Shown here: positions 1-12,223 of the stretch, in pieces | Layout: each line of letters begins with the position of its first letter | Position numbering within the stretch: the first letter of the stretch is position 1 | NCBI GenBank assembly: GCA_037039685.1 | Contig: JAWNGF010000007.1 | Location: 2,170,001 to 2,234,000 of the forward strand | Source of the DNA: Ceratobasidium sp. AG-K | Lineage: Eukaryota; Basidiomycota; Agaricomycetes; Cantharellales; Ceratobasidiaceae | Length of the DNA: 64,000 nucleotides | Direction: 5' to 3' | Position numbers and translations under genes: made by a program | The notes under the pieces: generated by a model | What the model was told of the DNA's origin: nothing | Database searches by the model: none | Seen by the model: the letters and a program-made list of their open reading frames with translations, nothing else

Positions 1-99
1 AAGCGAGGAACCAAAGCGGGAAACCGAGACTTTAAATGGGATTAAAATGCAACTGGTCTGGGGAAAGTCCAAAGGTCGTGCCTAAGCCTCTAACACGTG

Positions 100-1628
100 A
101 GAACCCGCCCGCATGTAATATTTATGAGGAATGCTGCAAAAGTGCCACCGTTCCATTTTTCGACATCGCCACCAACGCCAACAGAGTCCTCCAGCATTAG
201 CCAGAGCCTCTCTGTTTGTGTGCTCACACCTTTACGCATTATGTAATACTCTGGCTAAATGTGAACGCTTGTATAATAACGTTAAAATAATAGCTTTCTC
301 CCGTTGCCTTGACTTGATGATACGACAACGACGGAATTGTGAAGGTTATCGAGTAATGGAATGAGCTGCTGTTTTGTGTTATCCTCGTCTCGCCGGATAG
401 CTGCTTCAATCCTGAGTGTCTTCGTGCTTTGGTCAACCCGATCCATATTCTCCTGGCTCCAAGTGGATATCTCTTCCTTGTCATCAAGTAGCCACGGGCC
501 ATTCGGTTTGTCCTTCCCGTGAACACGACGGGGCGGGTTGGGTGGAGAAGTGTAGTCCCGCATGCGGACCTTCCTCGGGCGCTGATTTACGCCGCTCATA
601 AGTTGCTCCGGCTCCACCGCCTCCTCAGACACTACAGGTTGAAGAGCGGTCCTGACGGAGTCAAAGCAATGTGACTTGAGTTATCTTATTCATCTTATCG
701 TTGGGCAACAAACCAACAGTATTCCTTCCGAGCTTGATAGGCGGACTATGCTTGCAATTGTGCCCCAGGACACATTTGAACATCGTCTTAAAATCCTATT
801 GCCTATGTGGGTAACACGGCTCCGATTACCGCCCAGGCGTGTCGGAGGGGAGTACCCGGCGCGGACAAGGTTAGCGGGACCTGGCGGGTGTCGGCAAAGA
901 ACAGGCACTGACAGGCGGGCCATCAGACCATCAGCGGAACGTTTGGTGCATCACGAACCAGAGGCGGGGGTGTCGTTGTGCCACATTCCTTCCTCCCCTC
1001 ATTGAAGAGGGGTGAGAGGGATAGTCGGTGGGACATCGCTTGATACGATTATATGCGCATGATCGATCCTAAGCGCCACCATGGACCGATTCAAATCACC
1101 GAGAAATGTCAGAACGCATCGAATACTGTAAGCCAGGGCTGCGGGGTTGGTTTACAATGGTTGTCGAGTTCGGGCGGGTGTACCGGGTCTGCTCGCGTTA
1201 CGTATCCTCCGAGCTGTGGGGTACCGAGCTTGGAATAGGACAGTAGAAACGGCCGCGATTGGATTCGTCGAAGGCCGATTGATTTGATTCTGAAACGGGT
1301 GGAATATGCAATGGATTTGGGGGAAAGCAAGCTCAAGTCAAGTGTTGTCGCGTAGGTTGTTCGATAGTCAAGCGGGCACACTGGTTATGGGTGCGGAATA
1401 AAGACCGGTACACGTCGTGACCTCGGATGCTATTCGACGATCTTTTATATAGGTATTCGAGAACAAGATCTCGAAGATCCTGCCAATGATATCCATGCCA
1501 TAACCTGGGTGCCGTGTTTGTCGCGAAGCCGAGGTGAAATCATCAGCTCGAGCAGCCAGTAGGAACATCACGTATTGCAACGCGGAGAAAGCCACAAGTT
1601 GTCCACCTTGGGCATCGATTCAAGCTCG
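100..1628. repeat. Left copy of a diverged flanking repeat
   Basis: This stretch aligns by eye along its length with about 60380-63310 at roughly 80% identity, with indels. Shared landmarks include cgtcggaggggagtacccgg at 840-859 and 61419-61438, the ttatatgcgcatga stretch near 1047 and 61627, and the gccaatgatat stretch near 1484 and 63162. Short open frames on the minus strand (282-632, 690-923, 1368-1595) have counterparts on the right, so the repeat probably derives from a minus-strand gene family. Here those frames are interrupted by stops and look decayed. Function is not recognised. Confidence 0.7.
1040..1628. repeat. Module copy 1 of a ~550-bp repeat (three copies in window)
   Basis: The module starts near the ttatatgcgcatgatcgat stretch and ends at the duplication boundary. 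Copies 2 and 3 lie at about 61619-62160 and 62740-63310. Shared internal landmarks are ggggtaccgagcttg, gattgatttgatt and gatcctgccaatgatat. Copy 1 is visibly closer to copy 3 than to copy 2. The minus strand of the module can encode a short peptide segment containing MDIIGRIFE, also present in copy 2, so it may be a fragment of an exon. Confidence 0.65.
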
Positions 1629-2318
1629 CAGCAGACGTGGGTTGGACGAGCCTGGGAGCACACGGTCGTCCGACGCGTCCGACGTGCACAATGCGGAATT
1701 CCGGGGGAAACAGCGGGATCCGGCTCCGGATGTACCCGAAACCCGATTACACAAGCAGGTCTGCAGGCCAGAAACCGATTACCTCAGCTGGTCTGCAGGC
1801 CAAAACCCCTGAATTGATCCGCGGACGGCGCAATTTTCGAGGGAAACATCGACGCTGTGATTGGCGGGTCTCACGGGGGAATGCGGGCGCAAGCGTAGAT
1901 AAAGCCGGGAGCAAAGCGGAGAGTTGTCTGTACTGACGACCGCAATGTTTACGCTGAGGACCAAGGCTCGGATGTTCGCGCGTGGCTTGGCCACTGCTGC
2001 GCCCCGGATTGGCGACAAGAAGGTGCCGATGTCGCCGCTCGAGTCGGGCAACTTTATCAACTATCAGCGCATTGAGGATAACCTTGCGGTCGTACGCCAG
2101 AGGTATGTCGCGCATATACCCAGGAGCTTGAGCTAAGCAACGCATAGGCTGAACCGCCCCTTGACGCTGTCCGAGAAGATCTTGTATGGACATCTCGACG
2201 ATCCTGCGAACCAGGACATTACGCGTGGAGTGAGCTACCTCAAGCTGCGCCCTGACCGAGTTGCGTGCCAGGATGCGACGGCCCAGATGGCGCTGCTCCA
2301 ATTCATGTCTGCGGGAAT
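1629..2318. repeat. Left arm of an exact direct duplication (690 bp visible)
   Basis: Positions 1629-2318 match 63311-64000 base for base at a constant offset of 61,682 in my line-by-line comparison. The match is cut only by the window end. Immediately upstream, 1628 is g and 63310 is t, and from there leftwards the two loci are only about 80% alike. The arm carries the aconitase promoter region, exon 1, intron 1 and part of exon 2. Confidence 0.95.
1743..1806 (+). repeat. Two tandem 32-bp repeats upstream of aconitase
   Basis: Two 32-bp units (1743-1774 and 1775-1806) each begin with ccgattac and contain ggtctgcaggcca, including the palindrome ctgcag. They differ at only a few positions. 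They lie 139 bp upstream of the aconitase ATG and recur in the right-hand copy at 63425-63488. A role as a regulatory element is possible but not shown by sequence alone. Confidence 0.7.
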
Positions 2319-4795
2319 GCCCACCACCGCCGTCCCCACCACCGTCCACTGCGATCACCTTATCGAGGCCCAGGTCGGTGGAGCCAAGGATCTTGCCCGG
2401 GCGATTGACATCAACCGAGAGGTCTATGACTTCCTTGCGACTGCTACCGCCAAGGTATGTTGTATTCATTGCACACGACCATAACTCACACTTGTGCAGT
2501 ACGGCATTGGGTTCTGGAAGCCGGGCTCTGGTATCATTCACCAGATCATCCTCGAAAACTATGCGTTCCCCGGAGGTCTCATGATCGGAACCGACTCGCA
2601 CACTCCCAACGCTGGTGGTCTCGGCATGATCGCCTGTGGTGTTGGAGGTGCCGATGCCGTCGATGTCATGGCTGACATTCCCTGGGAGCTCAAGTGCCCC
2701 AAGGTCATTGGTGTCAACCTCACAGGCAAGATTGGCGGATGGACCACTCCCAAGGGTACGTCAATCGAGCTTATCTCGAACTCTACTTATCTTGCCCCAC
2801 AGACGTCATCCTAAAGGTTGCCGGCATTCTCACCGTCAAGGGCGGAACCGGTGCGATTGTAGAGTACACTGGACCTGGTGTCGAGTCGCTCTCGTGCACG
2901 GGTATGGCCACCATCTGCAACATGGGTGCCGAAATCGGTGCGACCACCTCGCTCTTCCCCTACAACGAGCGCATGGGCGACTATCTCCGTGCGACCAAGC
3001 GTGGTGACATTGCCGATTATGCCAAATCATTCCAGCACAATCTCTCCCCCGACAAGGGCGCCGAGTACGACAATATGATTGAGATTAACCTGTCCGAGCT
3101 CGAGCCCCACATCAACGGTCCGTTTACCCCCGACTTGGCCACCCCGATCTCGCAATTCGCCGCTGCGGTCAAGAAGAACAACTGGCCCCAGGAACTCCGC
3201 GTCGCTCTCATCGGCTCGTGCACCAACTCGTCGTACGAGGACATGAGCCGCTCGGCCGCGATCGCCAACGAGGCTTCTTCCCACGGTCTCTCGACCAAGA
3301 GCAAATTCACCATTACCCCTGGCTCTGAACAAGTCCGCGCCACGATTGCGCGCGACGGCCAGATCGACGCCTTTGAAAAGGTTGGCGGTCTGGTCCTTGC
3401 CAATGCGTGTGGGCCATGCATCGGACAATGGGATCGCCAGGACGTCAAGAAGGGCGAAGTCAACTCGAGTACGTCATTTACTAAAAATAACCTGCTTGGT
3501 CTGACTGCTTCTAGTCATCACGTCATACAACCGCAACTTTACCGGCCGCAACGATGCCAACCCTGCCACGCACGCTTTCGTCGCGTCGCCTGATATCGTC
3601 ACTGCCATGGCCTTTGCGGGCGACCTTACCTTCAACCCTCTGACCGACTCGCTCAAGGGATCCGACGGCAAGGAGTTCAAGTTTTCTGACCCGAGTGGAA
3701 ACGAGCTCCCGCCTCGTGGCTATGACCCGGGCGAGGATACGTTCCAAGCCCCACCTGCGGATCGGGCTAGGTGAGTGTCTTGAGTTCTTGGGTTTGGGGT
3801 GGGATTTGGGCGATCGACGGTCGATCGTGGATCGCCGATGGCGCGTCATTTGTCGATCTCGTTACGACAAATGGGCCTGGCGACCCTTTCCTACAAATCA
3901 TCGTCGATCCTCCCTAAAAGCGGCCACGGGACTATTGGTTCCTCGCCGTTGATCCCATCCCCGACACGGGTCGGCCAATACAAATTCGATTGCTGACAAT
4001 GATCTAGCGTCAATGTCGCCGTCGACCCCAAGAGCGACCGTCTGCAGCTCTTGCAGCCCTTCAAGCCTTGGGACGGCAAGACCCCCAAGGACTTGCCTGT
4101 CCTCATCAAGGTCCAGGGCAAGTGCACGACTGATCACATTTCCGCTGGTGGCCCGTGGCTCAAGTACCGTGGACACTTGCAAAACATCTCTCGTGAGTCG
4201 TTTTTCGGGGGAAGGAATCAGGACTGATGTGGTGGTAGAAAACTGCCTGATTGGTGCGATCAACTCTGCCAATGGCGAGGCGAACAAGATCCAGAACTTG
4301 GATACTGGCAAGTGGGGTGGTGTTCCTCAGGTCGCTGCCGAGTACCGCGACAAGGGTGTCAAGTGGGTTGTCATTGGTACGTTCCTCCCTATGCTGCGTC
4401 AAATATATTCTGACCGAATTGGTTGCAGGTGACCACAACTACGGTGAGGGTTCCTCGCGTGAACACGCCGCTCTCGAGCCCCGCTACCTCGGCGGCCTTG
4501 CCATCATCGTCCGCTCCTTTGCCCGCATCCACGAGACCAACTTGAAGAAGCAGGGCATGCTCGCCTTGACCTTTGTCGACCCCGCCGACTATGACAAGGT
4601 CCAGCCCACGGACCGCGTCGACATCAACGGTCTCGAGAGCTTTGCCCCTGGCAAGAACTTGACTCTTGTTGCTCACCACGAGGACGGCAGCACCGACGAG
4701 ATTCCTCTTGCGCACAGCTTCAACGAGGGTCAGATGAGTGGTTCAAGGCCGGAAGTGCGCTCAACTTGATGGCGAAAAAGGCCAAGGGCAATTAA
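1945..4795 (+). CDS. ACO1: Aconitate hydratase, mitochondrial; 1-base deletion near the 3' end
   Basis: This enzyme interconverts citrate and isocitrate in the mitochondrial TCA cycle. I place eight exons: 1945-2102, 2148-2454, 2500-2755, 2803-3468, 3515-3770, 4008-4192, 4239-4376 and 4429 to the end. The ATG at 1945 opens a basic, Ala/Arg-rich presequence ([19 protein letters not shown]) typical of matrix import. Family hallmarks are [11 protein letters not shown] and CGPCIGQW, which carry [4Fe-4S] cysteine ligands, [20 protein letters not shown], and [19 protein letters not shown] in the swivel domain. Intron 5 (3771-4007) is about five times longer than the others. The frame breaks at 4735/4736: the family C-terminus ([11 protein letters not shown]...) continues in another frame to TAA 4793-4795, whereas literal translation ends at 4769. 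With one base restored the length would be 777 residues, normal for fungal aconitase. A second 5' copy starts at 63627. Confidence 0.93.
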
Positions 4796-4979
4796 GCCGG
4801 CCGTGTAGTGTCCTGTAGCTTTGTATTCTTTTTGCATTTGTAGGCATACCTTTTCTTTTTCCCTTGGATAGTGATAATTGCATACTTTTTTCAACTGAAT
4901 CTGGTGGATTATTTGAGTTTTACATGAAGAGCGCAGACAAGACCGGAGCAGGCTTGGCAAGAAAAAAGTCCGCAATAAG

Positions 4980-6723
4980 TTATGAAGACTTGTCCGCTCC
5001 GCCCACGAGTCGGCCCCGAACCCACACCTTGCGCACGTTGCGGTCGTCGCCGCAGAAAAAGAACTTTTCGAGCAATTTGTCGAGCGAGTCGCGTGGCATG
5101 TCGACATGGCTGCCGTTCGTCTTTCCCGCATGCTCCGTGCCCAAGTTGGCCCATACGTTGGCGTTGCCCGCTTCAGATCGAACGCTCGCCAATACCGCGT
5201 CGAATTCTTTTCCTACTTCCAGCGAACCGACCTTGGATTCGAGGTTGCACAACTGGGCTCCACCAAGTGTGGAGAGGTGCAGGAGCGTGGAGAGGGGTAG
5301 GTTCGAGTTGGCGAGCGGAGTCGAACCCGAGGCTGGAGTTTCCGGGTGCTTCGGTTGAGCGGGGAGCGTACCCGAGGCGCTCATGGCAATAACCTTGGAT
5401 GCGATGCCTGCGTCTCGGACAGCGGTTAGGATCGAAGGGGAGAAGCCGCCGGAACAGTCTGTTCCTAGTCCAACCTAGGCAATACCCCACATTAATATAA
5501 GGATCAGAATCGGGCTGACTCTACACACCTTGATTCCCCGGTCGAGCATCTCACCGACTCTAGCCACCCCACTGTTCAAATAAAAGTTGCTCGTCGGGCA
5601 ATGGCTCACGCCCGCTCCCGTCTCGCGGATCATTTCCATCTCGTCGTGGGTCAAGTGTACCGCGTGCGCCAAAATCGTCCGGTCGGTCAAGAGGTCGAAT
5701 TCCTTGTACACCCCCGCATACGACTTGGCATTCGGGAACAAATGAAGCGTAAAATCGATCTCCTTGGGGTTCTCGGAAATGTGCGTTTGTACCGCGAGTG
5801 TGGGGTCGGACTTTGCGAGGTCACCGAGCGAGCGCAGGAGCTCGGAAGTGCAGGAAATAGCAAACCGGGGCGTGAGGATCGGGTAGACGAGCGGATGGTC
5901 GTGGTTATGCTGGTGCGGCAGGGAGCGAATGTACGAGATGAGCGACTTGGTGTCGGTTACCGACTGCTCGGCCGAGGGTTCTTGGTACGGCTCCGAGTTG
6001 CGGTCCATGTTACATTTCTAGGACACGTTAGTTTTGGTAGACGTACTCGAATGCGAACGTACCCCGACAAAGGCGCGTTGACCCCGTTCGTGGATGATCT
6101 TGGCGAGGACTTGAGTCGCTTCGAGGTGGAGCGTACCATAGTAGCAACACGTCGTCGTCTGCAAAATATGAGTGTATGTATGAACCAAGTAGAAGCAACG
6201 TACACCAGAGTTGAGGACGCGGTCTACCACCGAGCTATATACGCGCTTGGCAAAGTCGAGGTCGGCAAAACGCGACTCGGTCGGAAATGTGACGTTATTG
6301 AGCCAGTCGAGAAGTTCGTACTGTCCTCCACTGGGAATCGATGAATACCTAGGCCACACACGACTTATTGTGGACTTACATTCCAATATTTGGGAACTGG
6401 GGCGCGTGCTGAGGAAAAAATGAGTATTTAAGCGCAAATACACGTGCCACGCGACGTACTGTATGCGTATCAATAAAGCCGGGCATAAGCCATTCACCGT
6501 ATTTGAGTTCATGAATGTCAACCGAATCGTCCAGCACGAGTCCCTGCTCGAGCGCTACGCGTTGAATTTCCGAAGGATCCACGTCGGAGACTATCCATTC
6601 AATGATGCCCTCTGGAGAGACGGCCAAGAGTGTGCGAGGGAGAAAATCAGCCTTGTGCACAGAGACAGGTGTAATAACGGAGCCATGAAATAGTCGGCGT
6701 CGTTGGGTTGAAGTCGCAGTCAT
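4980..6723 (-). CDS. GUD1: Guanine deaminase
   Basis: This enzyme hydrolyses guanine to xanthine and ammonia in purine salvage and catabolism, and is cytosolic in known fungi. Six exons (6460-6723, 6380-6408, 6204-6330, 6063-6158, 5529-6017, 4980-5474) sum to exactly 500 codons with canonical splice sites. Amidohydrolase-fold signatures appear in order: PGFIDTHTHAPQF (the HxH metal site, split by intron 1), TTTCCYYGT, QTHISENPKEI, LAHAVHLTHDEMEMI, HCPTSNF and GLGTDCSGGF (metal-binding Asp). Exon 2 is only 29 bp. The 3' end lies 184 bp from the aconitase TAA, so the two genes converge. The family assignment is firm; closely related amidohydrolases such as 8-oxoguanine deaminase fit less well. 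Confidence 0.92.
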
Positions 6724-7836
6724 GGTGGTAGTAGGTGTGAGAAATTAGAAGTCTGAATAACAGATAGCTGAGCTGGCACTGGCAGGGATGAGCACGCCCC
6801 CAGGGTTATATCGAAAGAGGTTGATAAGATGTCAAACAGTGTTCGGCCACGATGGTGACACACAGCTGACCGACGTAATTGGAGCTATCCCCCACCTGTA
6901 TAATGTATCACCGTCCCCGCCCGGCCCCGGACCCCGCCCATCGCGACCGACGCAGGCTCATCATCCAATGACCATTGTTCGATTGTATGGGTGATTGTTT
7001 GAACGAAATGTTTTAGATCCGAGCAATAAGCTCTTCGTCGCGTTATCGAGGCTGGGTTCACAATTCCCGAAGATAACAAGCGCGCTTGGTTCTATCCAAT
7101 TTGTCATGACCGGCAGAAGGCGAGTCGCCGTCGATCAAAGGTATACTATATATGGATAAATAACGCTTCAAACTTATTAAACCATCGCCCACCCAGAAAA
7201 GAAAGCGAAATAACGATCGGCGAGCGCGAAAGAAGAACTATAAAGACACTCTGAATAATCTCTACCAACTATTAATCACGGTGCTCGAAGGCGACGTCAG
7301 TCTTTACATAGTTACTCGACATCATTCTGTTGTGTATGTTGAAGACGTCGACTGGATTTCAAGCCAAGTACTCGCTTGGGTGTCGACCCTATAGCCGATG
7401 ATCTCGAGAATACATAAGACAAGTATCCAAGAAATATGTTCAAACTGGGTCCGGGCGCTGGAGCAAGAAGTGGGTGGTCGTTGACGAATGAGAGCCAATT
7501 TACCACACGTGATTTTCGGACTCATTTATTTACGTCCAAGTTAGTGATGAGGACAAGGTGCGCAGGTGGCGGGAATGGGTATCCAGGCTCCCAATCGGAA
7601 AATGAGGTGCAGTTTGACTACGTGGCCGAATGCTTTATTCGCGAAAAAGTTGTTGTGCCAAAAGACCAATGGCTCCAACGGTGATGCCAATAGGATTGAA
7701 CCTTCGGCTTCTCAACTACCAGTCGTCCGCCCAGCCCTGACGTCACAAACCACACCCTGGCTCCATCTTTAATCCGCTCGAATCGGGCTGGCAGACTTAG
7801 TCTAGAGTCTAGTGCATGCATTTATGTGCGTCTATA
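6724..7836. other. Intergenic, no gene seen
   Basis: This 1.1-kb spacer lies between the guanine deaminase start and the MCD4 stop; both genes are on the minus strand. It should hold the deaminase promoter and the MCD4 terminator. The short ORFs on both strands (for example 7436-7684) show no recognisable protein motif. Confidence 0.6.
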
Positions 7837-10800
7837 CTAATCAAGTTTTCTGCCATCTAGGCTATCAGGTAAATCCCCTCCGAATGTTGTCCCGCGCATG
7901 AGCCAATCTCCCGCAGCGCATATACCTGCACTCCACACTAATAACAAGGAGGCAATGACGTAAAACGTAATGCTCTGGCCAATCTCAAGCCAGGAACCAG
8001 TGTCGCGTACGAGGAAGAAGAAGGTAAGAGTCATGACTGTGGTTCTCGCCTTAGCAAGCTTTCAATAATATAGTCAACACAACAACTCACCGTCTGTAAG
8101 ACCCAAGCCGACTTTGAACAAAGCAAAGGGTGGAAGGGCAACTCGCCTATTCAGAGTAGCGAACACGGTCGAAAGTACCACGTACGGAGCAACGATTTTG
8201 AAGATAAGGAGGGACGCCATGAAGAAGGGATTGAAAACCGGGATTAAACGATACACGGGCTCGAGGTAGAAGGACCTGGAGTAATTTAGTTGGATTGATT
8301 GGGTAACGGATTCAAACGAACTCACGAAACAGACGCGACACTGAAAAAGGTGCACTGTCAGTAAAACCTCTATCTTAAATTGGCCAGAACGACCTACTTC
8401 GCAGCCCCGAAGAACGCCACTTGAACAAAAAACAGAAAGAACAGCGCACGTCTTACGTCCGCTCCGGTCAGTCCACGCGAAGAGGCGGGGGCCACGTCTA
8501 GTTTAGGTTTCGGGATGGGATCGGTCTCACCCAGAGCTTTGCTCAAGGCTTCAGCTCTCCAACCAATGTTCCTTTTCACGGGTTTTGGGACGGGCTTCAC
8601 TCGAGCGTTTAGCCGATGGAGCCTAGCTTCGACTTCCACCCACAAGTAAAGCGTTAAACTAAAGGAGGCATAGAACAGGCCTTCGGTACTGATAGACAGC
8701 AAGACGAAGAGCGGACCAAACGCCAAGAAATATTGCTGGAGTTTTGACACGGGCGTCGTGGAGCTAGAACGCATTAACATTGGGATCGCGACACCCGATG
8801 CTACGCAGAACTTTAGTCGCAGAACAGTGAATGAAGGGGAACACATACCAAGGATGACCCATCCAGCGACCTGATTTGGTAGTGGCAGCCCCTGTTTACT
8901 TCGTAGACTCCGAATAGAGCTAATCGCAGTCGCTAGCGCCGCCAAAATAGCGACCACCTTTACGGGCAGGCTTTTTAGCTCTTATCCAAATTCAAATCTA
9001 GGTGACTGACCTGTGCCTTCGTCGAGCCGCGCAACCATCGAGAACGCGGTGAGGGCTGATCAGGATTCTCACTAACGGCTACCAAGTCAGCCGCGAATCC
9101 GAGGGCTACGATCGCCACCGCTCCCAGCGTACTACACATTTGTTAGCCCAACAAAATGACTCAATGTAATCAACCTACATGAGGAAAATACTCTCCGTCT
9201 TTTCGACGCTCAATACTGTGAATACCCCGGTTCCGAGACAGCTCAGCGTCCAACCCAGGCTAAGTGACCTGTTTTGCAAAAAGAAGCCTTTGGGCCACGC
9301 AAAGAGAGGCCAGGCAACACCAATCACGATGAACAAAACGGTCCAAAGCTCACGGTGGGTATATGCGAGCTTCAACGACCAAACCAGTGAGTATACGCCT
9401 TACAGGAGAGTAGCAAGGACTTACCGTCATGCATTCAAGAACCAATGCACATCCCACGCCCCATGCAAGTACCTCTTCGGGCGTTGGGAATGTACCCCAA
9501 TCCATTTTGCGCGACAGAACCTCAAATAGCGCGTTTCCTTCCTTAAGGATACTCCTAAAGAAATAGAGAGGGAAAGCGACATAGAGATAATAGGTCCACG
9601 GAGAGCGTTGATACGCGAATATCCCGGCGGTCAATAGTGACAGTGTGCCAATGAGGACATCGAGAGCCGAGACACCAGGGCTAGAATTGATAGCGGAATC
9701 CGGGTAATGAGGAACGACATGGGTGTGTAATACGTGCAGAGCTGAAAAAAGCATCCACCCAATGTATCCCATAGTAACAATAAACCGGAGCACGTATCGG
9801 TCATATCTAATTTGAAGGAAACATGAAAAATGAATACGACGCTGCTATCTTCTTAGGATGCTTACCGTTGTAGATACCCCAGCCCCTCTATGGCGATGCC
9901 AATCAAGGATTGGGATTTTTGGCGGACACTTTGCCAATCTTTAGCTGCCAACAAGCGCTCGATCTCGCGAAGCTGGAGCGCGCCAGGTGGCAACGCTCCT
10001 CCAGCTCCCGGTTCAAGCGGCGGGAACGATTTATATCGTAGATGGTGCGCGGCTTTATGGTCTATTTCCAAGGTATATAGCTGAGTGGTCATGGCCGAAG
10101 GTCATTACACGGTGCTTACAGTGTTTCATGCGATATTGTTCCAAGATAGCCTGTAATTCATCGACTGAGTGAGTTTGCGCGATATTGGGCGAAAGCTCAA
10201 AGCTTACCCTAGCGTTGACAACTGCAATGCGGGCCATCTGCTCGGCGCCCCGCTCCCCGTCCTCCTTGATATACCCCGGTCCCTCTACCAAGCCCGGCAC
10301 AACTCCAACACTACCCAATAACCTTCAACAAAAGAAGGCGAAAAAGCACCACCAAAACACACCTATTTACGGGCCATTCAACACCTAACAAAGCCGACAT
10401 GAGGGCTGCGACATCCGCTTGCTGAACATCCGCACGAGCGAGATTTGTCAGCGGAACACCCCAGGCGGGTTTCGAATAGGCATCGTGGGTCGAGTTTGAT
10501 TTCGGATCGGGAAGGGGGCCACGGATTCCTGACCCCCACGCAATGAGAGGTGTACGGGTATTGTCCGGGTCTGCACGAGTGAGTGCAACGTCAGAGGAAA
10601 TAGAAACATGCTGCGTACCTCCATCTCCGTGGTTTCCAATAACGCTCATCCCGTGGTCAGCGGTGAATACGAAAGCCGTGCCGGAGTCTCCTTGGGGAGT
10701 ATCATCTCGTTTGTAAAACTCAAGCATCAACCTTTCTACTTCCTGGACGATTTTATCTACATGGATGATGTTTTCCATGTATTCCTGCAGTTGAGCTGAT

Positions 10801-11924
10801 GAGAGAAACCCCAACTAACGCTTACAATGTACGTACCTTGGAAAACGGCCGGTAGCTGTGACCCGTGGTATCTAGTCCTAGCAGATGTAAAAAGATAACG
10901 ATTCCCTCTTGGCGCAAGCCTCGGTCTAGGGCTGAACCCGGGTGTTGAGTGGCATTTTGTAGCGTCTCCTGTAGACGAGAAAGGACCCATGTATCAAGTT
11001 CTTTGGCATCTGTGAATGAAGCGTCAGATACGACCAAATTAGAAGCTCCGTGTCGAAGCGGGTAGCATTGCAAGGTAGGGAGCATGATATGTATGGAATG
11101 TGTGTTCTAGGGAAACTGGTGCCGAAGTTTACGCACCTTTTGTAAAATCCTCCTCGCTTTCATCGTAACACCAACTAGAAACCTTGTCTTCGGGATGTAC
11201 ACCTCGAGCAAACATCGGAACAATATCCGGGGAACCATACGCGAAAGTATGACTGGACTTGTTGAACACAGAATCAAAGTCGACCTAAGAGACAAGCGCA
11301 ACTTAGAAAGCAATGGTCAACCATCTTGAGTAGAACATACCGGATTCGTCTTCCAACCTTGGTAATAAATTAAGCATACGACGAAGTTCAGATTCGGCTT
11401 GCACTCACCTTTAGTAACCGCCGAAACATCCTCATACATTCCACCAATGAGCGCCACGTCTGTTTTACCAATTGCCACGCCATCAGTGCATGACTCAATT
11501 GGACCAAAGCAAAAGGGGACTCACGACCAGGCCTACTCTCCGTGGGTACTCTTGTGTGGCTGACACCAAACGCCCCGCGTTCTGAGGCTACCGAACGCAG
11601 GAAAGGCGCTACGCTAGCCGGTGAACCCGGAATATTTGGAAACGGGTTTTGGTTGAATAAGAGATCCGCACGAAGGCCATCGCCTGAGGAGGTTCTTGAA
11701 ATCAGATACATTGCCAGTCAGTTCGAATGGTCCTACACACCAACGATTAAAACGACCCGTTTTGCAGGAGCCTTTTTCGGTGCGTTGTGTGGCCAGACTA
11801 TGCGGTGTTGGCGCATGCCATGGACGACAGGCGAAGTAAAGTAGCAATCGAAAACGGTGTATATATAGGCTACATGAAAAATAAGGCCGATTATGAGAAC
11901 CTGAGAGGTGGTGTGGGTTCGCAT
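7837..11924 (-). CDS. MCD4: GPI ethanolamine phosphate transferase 1 (Mcd4/PIG-N)
   Basis: This ER membrane enzyme adds ethanolamine phosphate to the first mannose of the GPI anchor precursor. I resolved 19 exons: 11741-11924, 11525-11683, 11409-11459, 11341-11357, 11137-11284, 10837-11009, 10619-10784, 10363-10570, 10208-10310, 10120-10150, 9866-10061, 9425-9806, 9179-9369, 9011-9131, 8849-8957, 8398-8800, 8326-8340, 8091-8275 and 7837-8036. They sum to 1014 codons without a frame break. The N-terminus has a signal anchor followed by FDCYFTSPVVHGM. The alkaline-phosphatase-like lumenal domain shows DGLRADLLF, GVSHTRVPTESRPGHVALI, LLGLDTTGHSYRPFSK, FTADHGM and GDPDNTRTPLIAWGSG. A multi-pass PigN domain follows, ending with the RDTGSWLEIG motif. 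Exons of 15, 17 and 31 bp are notable. It is head-to-head with the MoaE gene 299 bp away. Confidence 0.94.
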
Positions 11925-12223
11925 GTCGCGGCCGTAACGAGACCTGGACGGACGCGATCAAAGCGTTACCAGCGCCTCGATCATATTTCAAATTCTGATT
12001 GCACTTTGTTCCCGTCCATCGTTAGCAGGGTGATTTACAGTGAGCACAGCGAGACATACAATACGACTCGTAACTTGGACTAGGACTCAACTACATATTA
12101 AACGTATATACCCCATTAATCGTCTGATATCCTCAACACGCCTAGACCAATCTACGCTCTTACAATCTACGGACTCGAAATCCCGTTCATCATAACCTAC
12201 CAGTCAAACAAGATACGACCGAT
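11925..12223. promoter_or_regulatory. Bidirectional promoter region MCD4 / molybdopterin synthase
   Basis: A 299-bp gap separates the start codons of two divergent genes, so both promoters must share or abut this space. I see no unambiguous TATA box for either direction. The function is inferred from gene geometry only. Confidence 0.6.
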
